Position numbers and translations under genes: made by a program. A stretch of DNA of 45,386 bases from an uncultured Bacteroidales bacterium (GTDB lineage Bacteria; Bacteroidota; Bacteroidia; Bacteroidales; UBA932): NCBI GenBank assembly GCA_934725285.1, contig CAKVBK010000004.1, forward strand, positions 1 through 45,386. The letters run 5' to 3'. Of the stretch, positions 16,538 to 24,736 are shown piece by piece (the first letter of the stretch is position 1; each line of letters opens with the position of its first letter). The notes beneath the pieces were generated by a model. The model was given only the letters and a program-made list of their open reading frames with translations, ran no database searches and was not told the DNA's origin.

Positions 16538-17761
16538 ATGGCAGCCAGAATGAGGAAGATCGCGGTAATATTCGAGGAAAACATTTTCGACCGTAAGGGG
16601 GCGTTCAACGCCAAGTGCGCCAGAGTCAAGTATCTGGCGGATCTGACCGGGTGGAAGATAGATGTTTACTGCATCCAGCTCTATCAGGATGCGTTTGTCA
16701 GCTCGGTTCTTGGACACCGTTGTCTTGACATTCCGGGAGAGGGAAAGGTTTCTGAAAAGCAGCTCCGCAAACGGGATTCCGTCACATTGAACGGAATCAG
16801 AATGAATCTCGTATGGAAGAATTATTCCATTCTGGATCATCTGCTGTTCTACAAACTGCATCTGAGGCCGGTCTGCTACCCTCGCTTTTTGAGGAAAAAA
16901 GTGGATTTATTGAAGGAATATGATGTTGTGGCCGCTCATTCTTTCGTCGGCGGGTTCATAGCTTTGGAGGCCAAGCGTAAGTACGGGATTCCGTTTTACA
17001 TCACGTGGCACGGTTCCGACATACACACCACTCCTTTCAGGCATTCTCAGATCAAGGAAATGACTGCGGGGCTTATCCGCGAGGCCGGGATGAACTGTTT
17101 TGTCAGCCGTGATCTGATGGCAAGATCCGATGAGATAGGCTCTGGTTCCAAGACGGTCCTTTACAATGGATGTGACGGGATGTTCTTCCGCTATGATGAC
17201 GCCAAACGGCTGGAATTGAGACGGAAATATAATGTGGACGGGAAGAAGGTCGTCACCTACGCCGGAAACATGCTTCCGGTAAAGAATGTCGGAAGCCTTC
17301 CAGAAATATTCCATAAGGTTCGTGAGGTGTTTGACGGTGAGATGGATTTCTGGATTGTTGGTGACGGTGGATTGAGGGCGCGTGTTGAAGAGGAGATGAA
17401 AGCCGATGGCTCGATGTCGTGCCGTTTCTGGGGGAATATGCCCCCGGAGATGATGCCGGTGATATTCAATTGCACTGATGTGCTGGTTCTTCCGAGCAGA
17501 AACGAGGGCCTTCCTTTGGTGGTGGTCGAGGCGGCTGGATGCGGGGCGAGTGTGGTCGCGTCACGTGTCGGTGGAGTGCCTGAGGTTCTGGACCCGGCTT
17601 TCACCGTGGCGCTTGGGGACGGTTTCTCCGACAGGATGGCTGAAAAGATCGGAGAATGTCTTGCGGGTGCGCCTCAGGCCATTGACCTGACCAAGTTCGA
17701 CTGGCGGAGCACAGCGCGTCATGAGAAAGCGGTTATAGATAAAATTCTTGCGGATGACTAA
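16538..17761 (+). CDS. Family 4-type glycosyltransferase
   Basis: A 407-residue GT-B glycosyltransferase. The C-terminal donor domain carries VVTYAGNMLPVKN, the GDGGLRARVEE loop and the E-x7-E segment RNEGLPLVVVEAAGCGA, diagnostic for GT4 retaining enzymes. The N-terminal acceptor domain contains YITWHGSDIHTTPF. There is no signal peptide or membrane segment, so it acts at the cytoplasmic face. It follows the epimerase by 17 bases and overlaps the next glycosyltransferase by 8 bases. Donor and acceptor are unknown. Confidence 0.9.
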   Translation: MAARMRKIAVIFEENIFDRKGAFNAKCARVKYLADLTGWKIDVYCIQLYQDAFVSSVLGHRCLDIPGEGKVSEKQLRKRDSVTLNGIRMNLVWKNYSILDHLLFYKLHLRPVCYPRFLRKKVDLLKEYDVVAAHSFVGGFIALEAKRKYGIPFYITWHGSDIHTTPFRHSQIKEMTAGLIREAGMNCFVSRDLMARSDEIGSGSKTVLYNGCDGMFFRYDDAKRLELRRKYNVDGKKVVTYAGNMLPVKNVGSLPEIFHKVREVFDGEMDFWIVGDGGLRARVEEEMKADGSMSCRFWGNMPPEMMPVIFNCTDVLVLPSRNEGLPLVVVEAAGCGASVVASRVGGVPEVLDPAFTVALGDGFSDRMAEKIGECLAGAPQAIDLTKFDWRSTARHEKAVIDKILADD

Positions 17762-18710
17762 AGTTTCAGTAATATGCCCGGTCTATAACGCCGAAAGATT
17801 CCTTGGAAGGTGCGTGGACAGCGTCTTGTCGCAGACCTTGCCGGATTTCGAACTTATTCTTGTCGATGACGGCAGCACTGACGGCAGCGGAAGGATTTGT
17901 GACGAATATGCTTCCGCAGATTCCAGAGTGAAGGTCATCCACAAGGGCAACGGAGGGGTCTCTTCGGCCAGGCAAGCCGGTATGGAGTCGGCGTCCGGAG
18001 AGTATTTCATCCACATCGACTCGGACGATTGGGTTGACCGCGGGTTGCTTGAGCGAATGTACGGGACCGCTTTGCGAGAGGAAGCGGATGTGGTCTGCTG
18101 TGATTTCTATCAGGTGTTCAAGGACCGGAGAGTGTTGTCAAGGGAATGCCATCCGGAATATTCCCAAAGGATGATAGCCGAGGCGCTTGCCGGAGGCCGT
18201 ATGGCCCATTCGCTGTGTAACAAGCTTATCCGCCGTTCCGTGTTCAATGATTATGGCTTGTATTTTCCGGCCGGGATGACGGTCGCCGAGGATGCCTTTG
18301 TCTGTCATTCGTTGTTCATCCGTGGCGTCAGATGCGCGTTTTGCGAAGGTGTTTATTACTACTATGACCGCTTCGGCAATGTGTCGTCGCTTACCCGTTC
18401 GAAATATCGTAAGAGTCTGGAATCCATCTATTTGTGTGTCGATAAACTGGCGAATACCCCTGGTGATGAAGTTATCCGGAGCCTTTCGCTGGAGACAATG
18501 AAGGGAATAGCCAAATTGAAAGCGTTCCACTGCCTTCCGGCAAAGGAATTCGTTGCCATGTACCGTGAGATAAACCGCAGGTATATTCTCGGCAATATTC
18601 TAAAGATGAATGGAATAGAGGGCTATGTGGCTTTGGGGTTGCTGATTCGCGACAATAAGATTCCTTTGAAGTTATACAATCTGCTCAGGTCCATTTTCGG
18701 GAAAGACTGA
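17754..18710 (+). CDS. Family 2 glycosyltransferase
   Basis: A 318-residue GT-A enzyme. VSVICPVYNAERFLGRCVDS opens the fold, LVDDGSTDGSG binds the nucleotide-sugar and HIDSDDW contains the metal-binding DxD-like pair. The C-terminal half (after about residue 170) has no clear membrane helices, so it is probably a soluble or peripheral transferase. The ATG at 17754 lies inside the last codons of the preceding GT4 gene, which implies coupled translation. It ends 32 bases from the convergent minus-strand phosphonate operon. Confidence 0.9.
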   Translation: MTKVSVICPVYNAERFLGRCVDSVLSQTLPDFELILVDDGSTDGSGRICDEYASADSRVKVIHKGNGGVSSARQAGMESASGEYFIHIDSDDWVDRGLLERMYGTALREEADVVCCDFYQVFKDRRVLSRECHPEYSQRMIAEALAGGRMAHSLCNKLIRRSVFNDYGLYFPAGMTVAEDAFVCHSLFIRGVRCAFCEGVYYYYDRFGNVSSLTRSKYRKSLESIYLCVDKLANTPGDEVIRSLSLETMKGIAKLKAFHCLPAKEFVAMYREINRRYILGNILKMNGIEGYVALGLLIRDNKIPLKLYNLLRSIFGKD

Positions 18711-18742
18711 CAGTGGGCGGCGGCTGAGAATGTCGGCGTGAT

Positions 18743-20008
18743 CTATCTCAACGCGTCAGAAAACACCTTGAAGATGTTCCCCGCCACCGAGCCTGTCCCG
18801 GGTGTCTTCAAAGCCTCTTCATAGAAAGACTTTCTGTAGTCTTGCATCGTGTCGTTCCCGCCGATGACCACGGAATCGATGAAACGTTCAATATCTTCCA
18901 AACCGTTTCCGAAATAATGCCGTTTTAGGCATTCCTTTCCGAAATCGTTGACGCTTCCCGCGATTCTTTCCTTGCTGTGGGTGATGAACATCAGCGGTTT
19001 GCCTGTGTAGAGATATTCGGTCATGAAAGAGCAGCAATCGTGGATGAGAGCGTCCGAAGTCATGAAAAGGTCGTAGTACTCTCCGTCGGCGAACGAAGTG
19101 TTCGGCATGGCGGCCCATTTGGCGTAATATTCCTCTGTCCGCCCGCTTCCCCAAACATCATGACGGCGCAGCTTCTCTTTGAGCAGCGGATGCGGTTTGA
19201 ACACGAACTGGACTTTGGATGAATATCTTTCCGCAAGTTCCAGCATTCCGTCAGCGATCTCCAGAAATGTGGAGTAGTCAAGAACATCAGACTTCAGCAC
19301 GGAATGGTGTGGCGCCCAGATGACTCTTTTGAGGTCGGAGCCGGGATTCTTCCATACGCTGCACGATGAAGTGTCCGCAAGATAGTCCGCGAACGGAAAT
19401 CCGCAAACCACGATGTTGTCCCTTCTTGTGTAGAGGCGCTCTTTCTCACGCTTCCTGGAATATTCAGTGGGGTAGAACAGCCGCCAGCAGATGTTCTTGT
19501 ACAGCTGGTTGTACAATTTCGGGATATCGTTCAGCGGAATGCCGTATGGAATGTAGGCGAACAGGCTGTGTCTCATAAACTTGTCCACGCTGAACTCCTC
19601 GCCTCCCACTCCGTAGGGCTGGACGTAGAACAAGATGTCCGGAGCGAATCCGACGAGGTCGAAATATTCATTCCTTGAGAAATCATAGCCTTCTATGAAC
19701 GGAAAGCCTTTGGTTTCGAAATGTCCGCGCAGCTCTTCCTGTGTTTTCCGGAAGGTCTCTTGCTCGTCGCTTCTTTGAGGGAATGTGACAATGTAGGGGT
19801 CGAACCTGTCACTGTCCAGAAGCATGCGGAACAGTTTGTCGTTTTTCCACATCCCGAGATTGATGATGAAGAACACGACCTTGATCCTTTCTTTCATGAA
19901 GACCTTGTCCTCTATGGCATGAATCCTTCTGTCGTAGATGTAGGTTTTCAGACGTTTCCTCGCATCGGCGATGACGTCCTTCCATAGTGTGTGAATATTC
20001 CCGCTCAT
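18743..20008 (-). CDS. CDP-glycerol glycerophosphotransferase family protein (TagB/TagF-like)
   Basis: A 421-residue protein starting at 20008 (MSGNIHTLWKDVIADARKRL); its ATG overlaps the flippase stop as ATGA. The frame is open to 20266, but that extension lies antisense-like inside the flippase gene and is not credible. Motifs VIWAPHHSVLKSDVLDYSTF, FVFKPHPLLKEKL and DALIHDCCSFMTEYLYTGKP match the Glyphos_transf family, which transfers phosphoglycerol or phosphoribitol from CDP-alcohols to wall polymers. As the last gene of an aminoethylphosphonate operon it could transfer AEP or another phospho-group from a CMP- or CDP-linked donor. The donor cannot be read from sequence. Confidence 0.8.
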   Translation of the reverse strand: MSGNIHTLWKDVIADARKRLKTYIYDRRIHAIEDKVFMKERIKVVFFIINLGMWKNDKLFRMLLDSDRFDPYIVTFPQRSDEQETFRKTQEELRGHFETKGFPFIEGYDFSRNEYFDLVGFAPDILFYVQPYGVGGEEFSVDKFMRHSLFAYIPYGIPLNDIPKLYNQLYKNICWRLFYPTEYSRKREKERLYTRRDNIVVCGFPFADYLADTSSCSVWKNPGSDLKRVIWAPHHSVLKSDVLDYSTFLEIADGMLELAERYSSKVQFVFKPHPLLKEKLRRHDVWGSGRTEEYYAKWAAMPNTSFADGEYYDLFMTSDALIHDCCSFMTEYLYTGKPLMFITHSKERIAGSVNDFGKECLKRHYFGNGLEDIERFIDSVVIGGNDTMQDYRKSFYEEALKTPGTGSVAGNIFKVFSDALR

Positions 20009-21450
20009 CTTTTGAAAAGTTGTTTGAGGATGGACTGAAGCTCTTTCAGCGCGGGCAGCCTGAAGATCCAAGACAAGAAAAGGTAGACAGCCACGCTTGA
20101 AGTGGCCGCGACGAGTATCAGCGGCAGCGGGTTCAGCGGCAGCATGCCTGATGCCATGAGCGAGACCGCAAGCACAATCAAGGACAGCAGCAGGTAGGGA
20201 AGTGTCTGGAGGAACTGTTCCTTGAATCCGTAGCCAAGCAGACGTTTGGTGTAGTAGGTGTTGCAAAAGAAAGCGATGAAGTCATAGACGGCCGCGCCGA
20301 CGCAGATCCCGGTGATTCCGAGAAAACATGAAGCGAACAGGATCGTGAAGGCGATGGTCTTCTTCACGACTTCCAGTCTCAGCACGAGGTCAGATCTCCC
20401 CTTGACGTAGAGCAGGTTAAGGTTGATCTTTGTCAGACAGTCGTACATCCACCCGAAACAGAGGATCTGGAGGAAAGGCACGCATTCAAGCCATTTGTCT
20501 GTGACAAGGAACCTGATCAACGGTTCCGCGATGCCCGCAAGAAGCATCATCAGCGGGAATATCGCGAAAGCAGAGACCGACAGGAAACGTCTGTAGGCAT
20601 CCAAAAGCACGGCATCGTCATCCTGCACCTTTGAGAGCACAGGGAACGAGACATTGTACAGGACTCCGGAAAGGGAAGTGCCTGCCATCGTGGCAAACTT
20701 GTTGGCTGTGGTGTACTGCCCAAGGTCTGCCGGAGTGAATCTCTTTCCGATGATCATGCTCCGGATGTTGGTGTAGACGCTTGAGATCAGCGACACCAGC
20801 ACCAGCTTGGAACCGAAAGAAAAAAGCTCATTGAATATTCTGCCGGAGAAAACCAGGGATGGGAACCACCTGACACACATCACCGTCAGTAAGAGTTTGA
20901 ACATCGAGAGGCTGACCGACTGCGCCACCAGAGCCCACACTCCGAATCCTGAATATGCCATCAGGATTCCGGTGATTCCAGAGAGAACCGCGCTTGCGAC
21001 ATTTATCTTGGACTGTGTCTTGAAGTCAATCCGTTTGGTCAGCTGGACTGTGTTCGTGGCCGAGAGCGCACCGATGACCAGACTAAGGGAGCTTACTCTT
21101 GCGATGTCCTTCAGAAGTGGCTGCCCGTAGAAATCAGAGATGAGCGGGGCGGCCGCGAACATGATTCCATAACAGACAAGGCTGACTCCGACATTGATGT
21201 AGAACACCGTTGAATATGTCGTGTCGTCGCATTCCTTTCTCTGGATCAGCGCCGAAGAGAAGCCACCGTCGATGAATACCTGGCTGATGGCGAGGAAGAT
21301 CGCCAGCATCCCTATCATTCCGTAGTCATCCGGAGAAAGCAGCCTTGCCAGAACAATGCTGACAAGAAACTGGATTCCCTGCACGGAAAATTGTCCGGCG
21401 AAACTCCACAAGACACCGGAGACGGTCTTCTTCTTCAGGTCTGAACTCAT
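20005..21450 (-). CDS. Polysaccharide flippase (WzxC/MOP family)
   Basis: A 481-residue integral membrane protein with about 12-14 hydrophobic helices. Its start TVSGVLWSFAGQFSVQGIQF and the segment LVSIVLARLLSPDDYGMIGM are typical of WzxC-type exporters of lipid-linked oligosaccharides. It would move the undecaprenyl-linked glycan unit to the periplasmic side of the inner membrane. It sits between the ornithine-cyclodeaminase-family gene (18-base gap) and the TagF-like gene (4-base overlap), linking the phosphonate enzymes with an exported glycan. Confidence 0.9.
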   Translation of the reverse strand: MSSDLKKKTVSGVLWSFAGQFSVQGIQFLVSIVLARLLSPDDYGMIGMLAIFLAISQVFIDGGFSSALIQRKECDDTTYSTVFYINVGVSLVCYGIMFAAAPLISDFYGQPLLKDIARVSSLSLVIGALSATNTVQLTKRIDFKTQSKINVASAVLSGITGILMAYSGFGVWALVAQSVSLSMFKLLLTVMCVRWFPSLVFSGRIFNELFSFGSKLVLVSLISSVYTNIRSMIIGKRFTPADLGQYTTANKFATMAGTSLSGVLYNVSFPVLSKVQDDDAVLLDAYRRFLSVSAFAIFPLMMLLAGIAEPLIRFLVTDKWLECVPFLQILCFGWMYDCLTKINLNLLYVKGRSDLVLRLEVVKKTIAFTILFASCFLGITGICVGAAVYDFIAFFCNTYYTKRLLGYGFKEQFLQTLPYLLLSLIVLAVSLMASGMLPLNPLPLILVAATSSVAVYLFLSWIFRLPALKELQSILKQLFKR

Positions 21451-21468
21451 CTTTAGGCCGCTGACGTG

Positions 21469-22422
21469 CTACACCCAGAATTTGTCCGTTGGTTTGCGGA
21501 GGTCAAAACACACCGCATCTCCTTTTTGCGCCTCGATGGCCAGAATCTTCGACGCGAACAAGGCGTCGTGCAAGGCTATGCCGACATTGTAGCTCAGAAT
21601 ACGTTCTGTGTCATCGCTTCTTCCTTCCTTCTCTTTCCCGATGACCTCCTGAAGTTCGGCGAACCTTCTGAATCTGTCAAAGTACCTGAATCCTCTGACG
21701 TGCGCGGTGTCATCCGCGAACACCTTGTCGAACACCGTGTCGCAATTCTGGAAGCCTCTCGTGTGCACCGGAATGACCAGACATCCGGGCCTGAAGCAAT
21801 ACAGATCGTCACAGATGAGCTCGTCGGCCTGTGTGACACAACTATAGATCACATCGCTTTCCCTGATGACATCCTTGGCAGAGTCCATCACGGAGAACCG
21901 CACATTGTCAAAGCTCTCAAATCTTTTGATGAAATCTTTGGAGTAGCCCTTGTATTCCTCAAGGATGACGTTGTGCATAGTATCTTTTTCAGAATCCAGA
22001 AGGCATGCCAACGTAGCCCTGGCGGTGTTCCCAAGACCGATGAATGAATATGTGACCTCACCGGATCGCCTTAAAGTCTGCGCCGCAAGCGTGGCCACGG
22101 CCCCGGTTCTCATCGCCGTGATCCAGTCGCAGTCCATAAGCGCCAGTAATTTTCCGGAAGATGCCTCATAGACAAGAATGTCGCTGCCAAGCACCGGAGC
22201 GGCCCCGTTTATCCGATGCACCAATTTGAGACAGAACCTGTCATATTCTTTGGGAAGCAGGCATGGCATGGATGTGTAAAAGTCAATCCCTTCCGGGTGA
22301 ATGCTGCACTTGGGCGGAAGCTGCGAATCTTTCTTGATGGAAAAACTTTCCTTGATCCATTCCACGCATGTCGCCGGGGATATGCCAAGGCCCTTTATTT
22401 TCTCGAAATCAACTATCAGCAT
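21469..22422 (-). CDS. Ornithine cyclodeaminase / mu-crystallin family protein
   Basis: A 317-residue NAD(P)-dependent protein. The Rossmann motif YSFIGLGNTARATLACLL sits near residues 124-141. The substrate-domain segment CLKLVHRINGAAP carries a candidate active-site Lys, and DWITAMRTGAVATLAA is a family hallmark. Members reduce cyclic or open imines, cyclise ornithine or make N-substituted amino acids. It lies between phnW and the flippase in one operon with 10- and 18-base gaps. A reductive step on an amine formed by the transaminase is therefore plausible, but this is inference. It is not one of the three known AEP-synthesis steps. Confidence 0.82.
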   Translation of the reverse strand: MLIVDFEKIKGLGISPATCVEWIKESFSIKKDSQLPPKCSIHPEGIDFYTSMPCLLPKEYDRFCLKLVHRINGAAPVLGSDILVYEASSGKLLALMDCDWITAMRTGAVATLAAQTLRRSGEVTYSFIGLGNTARATLACLLDSEKDTMHNVILEEYKGYSKDFIKRFESFDNVRFSVMDSAKDVIRESDVIYSCVTQADELICDDLYCFRPGCLVIPVHTRGFQNCDTVFDKVFADDTAHVRGFRYFDRFRRFAELQEVIGKEKEGRSDDTERILSYNVGIALHDALFASKILAIEAQKGDAVCFDLRKPTDKFWV

Positions 22423-22432
22423 GTTCTTTACT

Positions 22433-23563
22433 TTAATTGTGAGCTATTCCAAGTCTGTCCAGAGCCTCGGTGAACACGATGAAGAAGTCCTTGATGTCAT
22501 CCTCATCGATGGCTCCCAAAGAGCAGAGGCGGAATGTGTCGCTTGTGGAGATCTTGCCGGGGTAGATCGTGAATCCCCTTTCGTAACAGTAGTCGTGCAC
22601 CTTGCCGAAATCCCATCCGGGATCGTCCGGGTAGAGGACAGAGACGACAAGACCGGACTGTATCTCTGGCTTTATCGCCTCCTTGAGTCCGAGTTTGGCC
22701 AGTCCGTCGTGTATCGCCATGTTGACCCTGAGGTGACGCCCGTATTTAGGCATCTCACCCTCGGCGTAATATTCCTTCAGTCCCTGCAACGCGGCGTAGA
22801 CTGTCTGCACAGGCGGTGTGAAACGCATCTCCCCGTTCTTCTCGAATCCGGCATATTGCTGGTACAGATTGCAGTAGAACGATCGCACCGGGTAGTCCTT
22901 TGATTTCACGACCTCTGCTGTCCTTCCGATTACAAACGAAAGTCCGGTCATAGCCATGATGCCTTTCTGCGCCGAGGCCATACAGAAATCAATGTTATCC
23001 TTTTCCACATCGATGGGAATCATCCCGAGAGATGATGTTGTGTCGGCTATGAGTATCGCCCCGTGCCTGTGTGCCGCCGCTCCGATCTTCCTTATCGGGT
23101 TGAGCACTCCGGTTCCGGTCTCGTGGTGGCAGCAATAGACCGCGGCGATGTCAGGATTCGCGTCCAATGTCTCATCGATGACCTTGAGGTCAGGAATGTC
23201 ATAGACAGAGGATTTCAGGTCGATGTGCGGCAAGCCGTAGCACCGACAGACCTCAGCGGCCCTGGAACTGTAGGCACCGTTGTCAACGATAAGCATCTTC
23301 CGGCCCTCAGGCAGCAGCGAGTTGACGCAGACATCGATGCAGATTGTGCCAGAGCCGCAGAACAGCACGCTTGTGTAATCCTTCGGGTCGGCGTGCACGA
23401 CTCCGAGAATGTCCTTGCGGAACTGTGCCATCCTTTCGGCGAACTCCTTTTCCCTCGGACAGATGTCCGGGACGATCTGCGCCATCTTGACCGTGTCCGT
23501 CGTAGTCGCCGGACCCGGGTTCAGGAGGACGTTGCGCTTTATGTTCAATTTGTCTATGCTCAT
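22433..23563 (-). CDS. phnW: 2-aminoethylphosphonate--pyruvate transaminase
   Basis: A PLP enzyme of aminotransferase class V, 376 residues. It begins with VLLNPGPATTTDTVKMAQIV and has FCGSGTICID for cofactor phosphate binding, CCHHETGTGVLNP and IADTTSSLGMIPIDVEK. The Schiff-base Lys is in ASAQKGIMAMTGLSF. In this operon it would run in the synthetic direction, converting phosphonoacetaldehyde from the decarboxylase into 2-aminoethylphosphonate. It follows the decarboxylase gene by 40 bases. Alanine-glyoxylate-type relatives are close, but the mutase and decarboxylase next door settle the function. Confidence 0.9.
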   Translation of the reverse strand: MSIDKLNIKRNVLLNPGPATTTDTVKMAQIVPDICPREKEFAERMAQFRKDILGVVHADPKDYTSVLFCGSGTICIDVCVNSLLPEGRKMLIVDNGAYSSRAAEVCRCYGLPHIDLKSSVYDIPDLKVIDETLDANPDIAAVYCCHHETGTGVLNPIRKIGAAAHRHGAILIADTTSSLGMIPIDVEKDNIDFCMASAQKGIMAMTGLSFVIGRTAEVVKSKDYPVRSFYCNLYQQYAGFEKNGEMRFTPPVQTVYAALQGLKEYYAEGEMPKYGRHLRVNMAIHDGLAKLGLKEAIKPEIQSGLVVSVLYPDDPGWDFGKVHDYCYERGFTIYPGKISTSDTFRLCSLGAIDEDDIKDFFIVFTEALDRLGIAHN

Positions 23564-23603
23564 TTTACATTAGTACATTAGTCATTCATTCGTGATGTCA
23601 GCG

Positions 23604-24731
23604 TCATTTGTCCAGAAACGACATCAACGCGTCGCGGTTCTGGATCGGCGTGGTGGTGGGGCGGCCAAGGTCTTTCCTGTTGCCTCTATGCACTCTGACC
23701 TCAAGCAGCACCGGTCCTTCACAAGTCTTTATCTTTTTCAAGGCCGCGGCCAGTTCCACGGCGGTGGAGGCGAGGACAATCTCCTTGTAACCCAGAGCCT
23801 TGGCCACACCCGTGAGGCTTATTTTCAATCCAACGGTCGGCTGTCCGCCCACGGAGTCGTGCGCCCCGTTGTTGAAGACCACGTGTATGAAATTCGCCGG
23901 AGCCTTGTCGGCGACAATGGCCATCGAGCCCAGATGCATCAGGACCGCCCCGTCACCGTCGAAGCACCAGACCTTCCGGTCCGTTCTCTCAAGGGCGATT
24001 CCGAGGGCGATCTGGCTGGCGTGGCCCATAGACCCCACCGTGAGGAAATCCCGCTCGTGCCCTTGACCCTTGGCCGCCCTGTACTCGAACAGCTCCCGGG
24101 AAATCATTCCTGTCGTGGAGACGATGACATCCTTCGGGCCAAGAGATGAGGCGGCCGTCCGGATGGCCTCTTCCCTTGAGAGAGGATATTCATCAGCTTC
24201 GCTCATCTGCGGCGTGTATGGCCCGAATGTGTTTTTCCTGACGATTAGAGCGAACGCCTCACCGGTCTCTTTCATGTATCCGACAGCCTTGTCCAGCTGT
24301 CCGAGAAATCCGCTCTCGTCCTGACACATTATCTCATTCCTTATGCCCATCGCGTCCAGCAAAGGAATCGTGACCTTGCCCTGCTTCACGTGCTGTGGCT
24401 CATCATGGACTCCAGGCTCGCCTCTCCAGCCAATGACCAGAAGGACGGGTATGTTGTAGACCTCCTTGTCAGTCAGCGATGCCAGCGGGTTGATGGCGTT
24501 GCCTTCTCCGGAGTTCTGCATATAGACGCAAGGAATATGTCCTGTCGCAAGATAGTGCCCGGCGGCAAGCCCGACAGCCCCGCCCTCGTTGGCCGCGATG
24601 ATGTTGTGCCTGCCGTCAATCGTGTCCGAAATGAAGGCGCATACGTTCTTCAGGAGCGAGTCCGGCACTCCGGCGAAAAAATCAATCCCTTTCGCGGCGA
24701 GTGATTCAATGAATATCTTGGGAGAAATCAT
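23604..24731 (-). CDS. aepY: Phosphonopyruvate decarboxylase
   Basis: Thiamine-diphosphate enzyme that decarboxylates phosphonopyruvate and so pulls the unfavourable mutase reaction forward. The 375-residue protein starts at 24731 (MISPKIFIESLAAKGIDFF); the open frame to 24908 runs back into the mutase gene and is rejected. It has ANEGGAVGLAAGHYLATG with the ThDP-activating Glu, YMQNSGEGNAINPLASL, and the ThDP/Mg motif GDGAVLMHLGS ending in FNNGAHDSVGGQ. The start lies 5 bases after the mutase stop, as expected for tightly coupled enzymes. Confidence 0.93.
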   Translation of the reverse strand: MISPKIFIESLAAKGIDFFAGVPDSLLKNVCAFISDTIDGRHNIIAANEGGAVGLAAGHYLATGHIPCVYMQNSGEGNAINPLASLTDKEVYNIPVLLVIGWRGEPGVHDEPQHVKQGKVTIPLLDAMGIRNEIMCQDESGFLGQLDKAVGYMKETGEAFALIVRKNTFGPYTPQMSEADEYPLSREEAIRTAASSLGPKDVIVSTTGMISRELFEYRAAKGQGHERDFLTVGSMGHASQIALGIALERTDRKVWCFDGDGAVLMHLGSMAIVADKAPANFIHVVFNNGAHDSVGGQPTVGLKISLTGVAKALGYKEIVLASTAVELAAALKKIKTCEGPVLLEVRVHRGNRKDLGRPTTTPIQNRDALMSFLDK

Positions 24732-24736
24732 GGCCC

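Noticed and set aside
18743..20266. 507-residue frame for the TagF-like gene, starting at 20266
   Set aside because: The first 86 codons lie inside the flippase gene in another frame and read as low-quality sequence. The ATG at 20008 overlaps the flippase stop as ATGA and starts the family-like protein.
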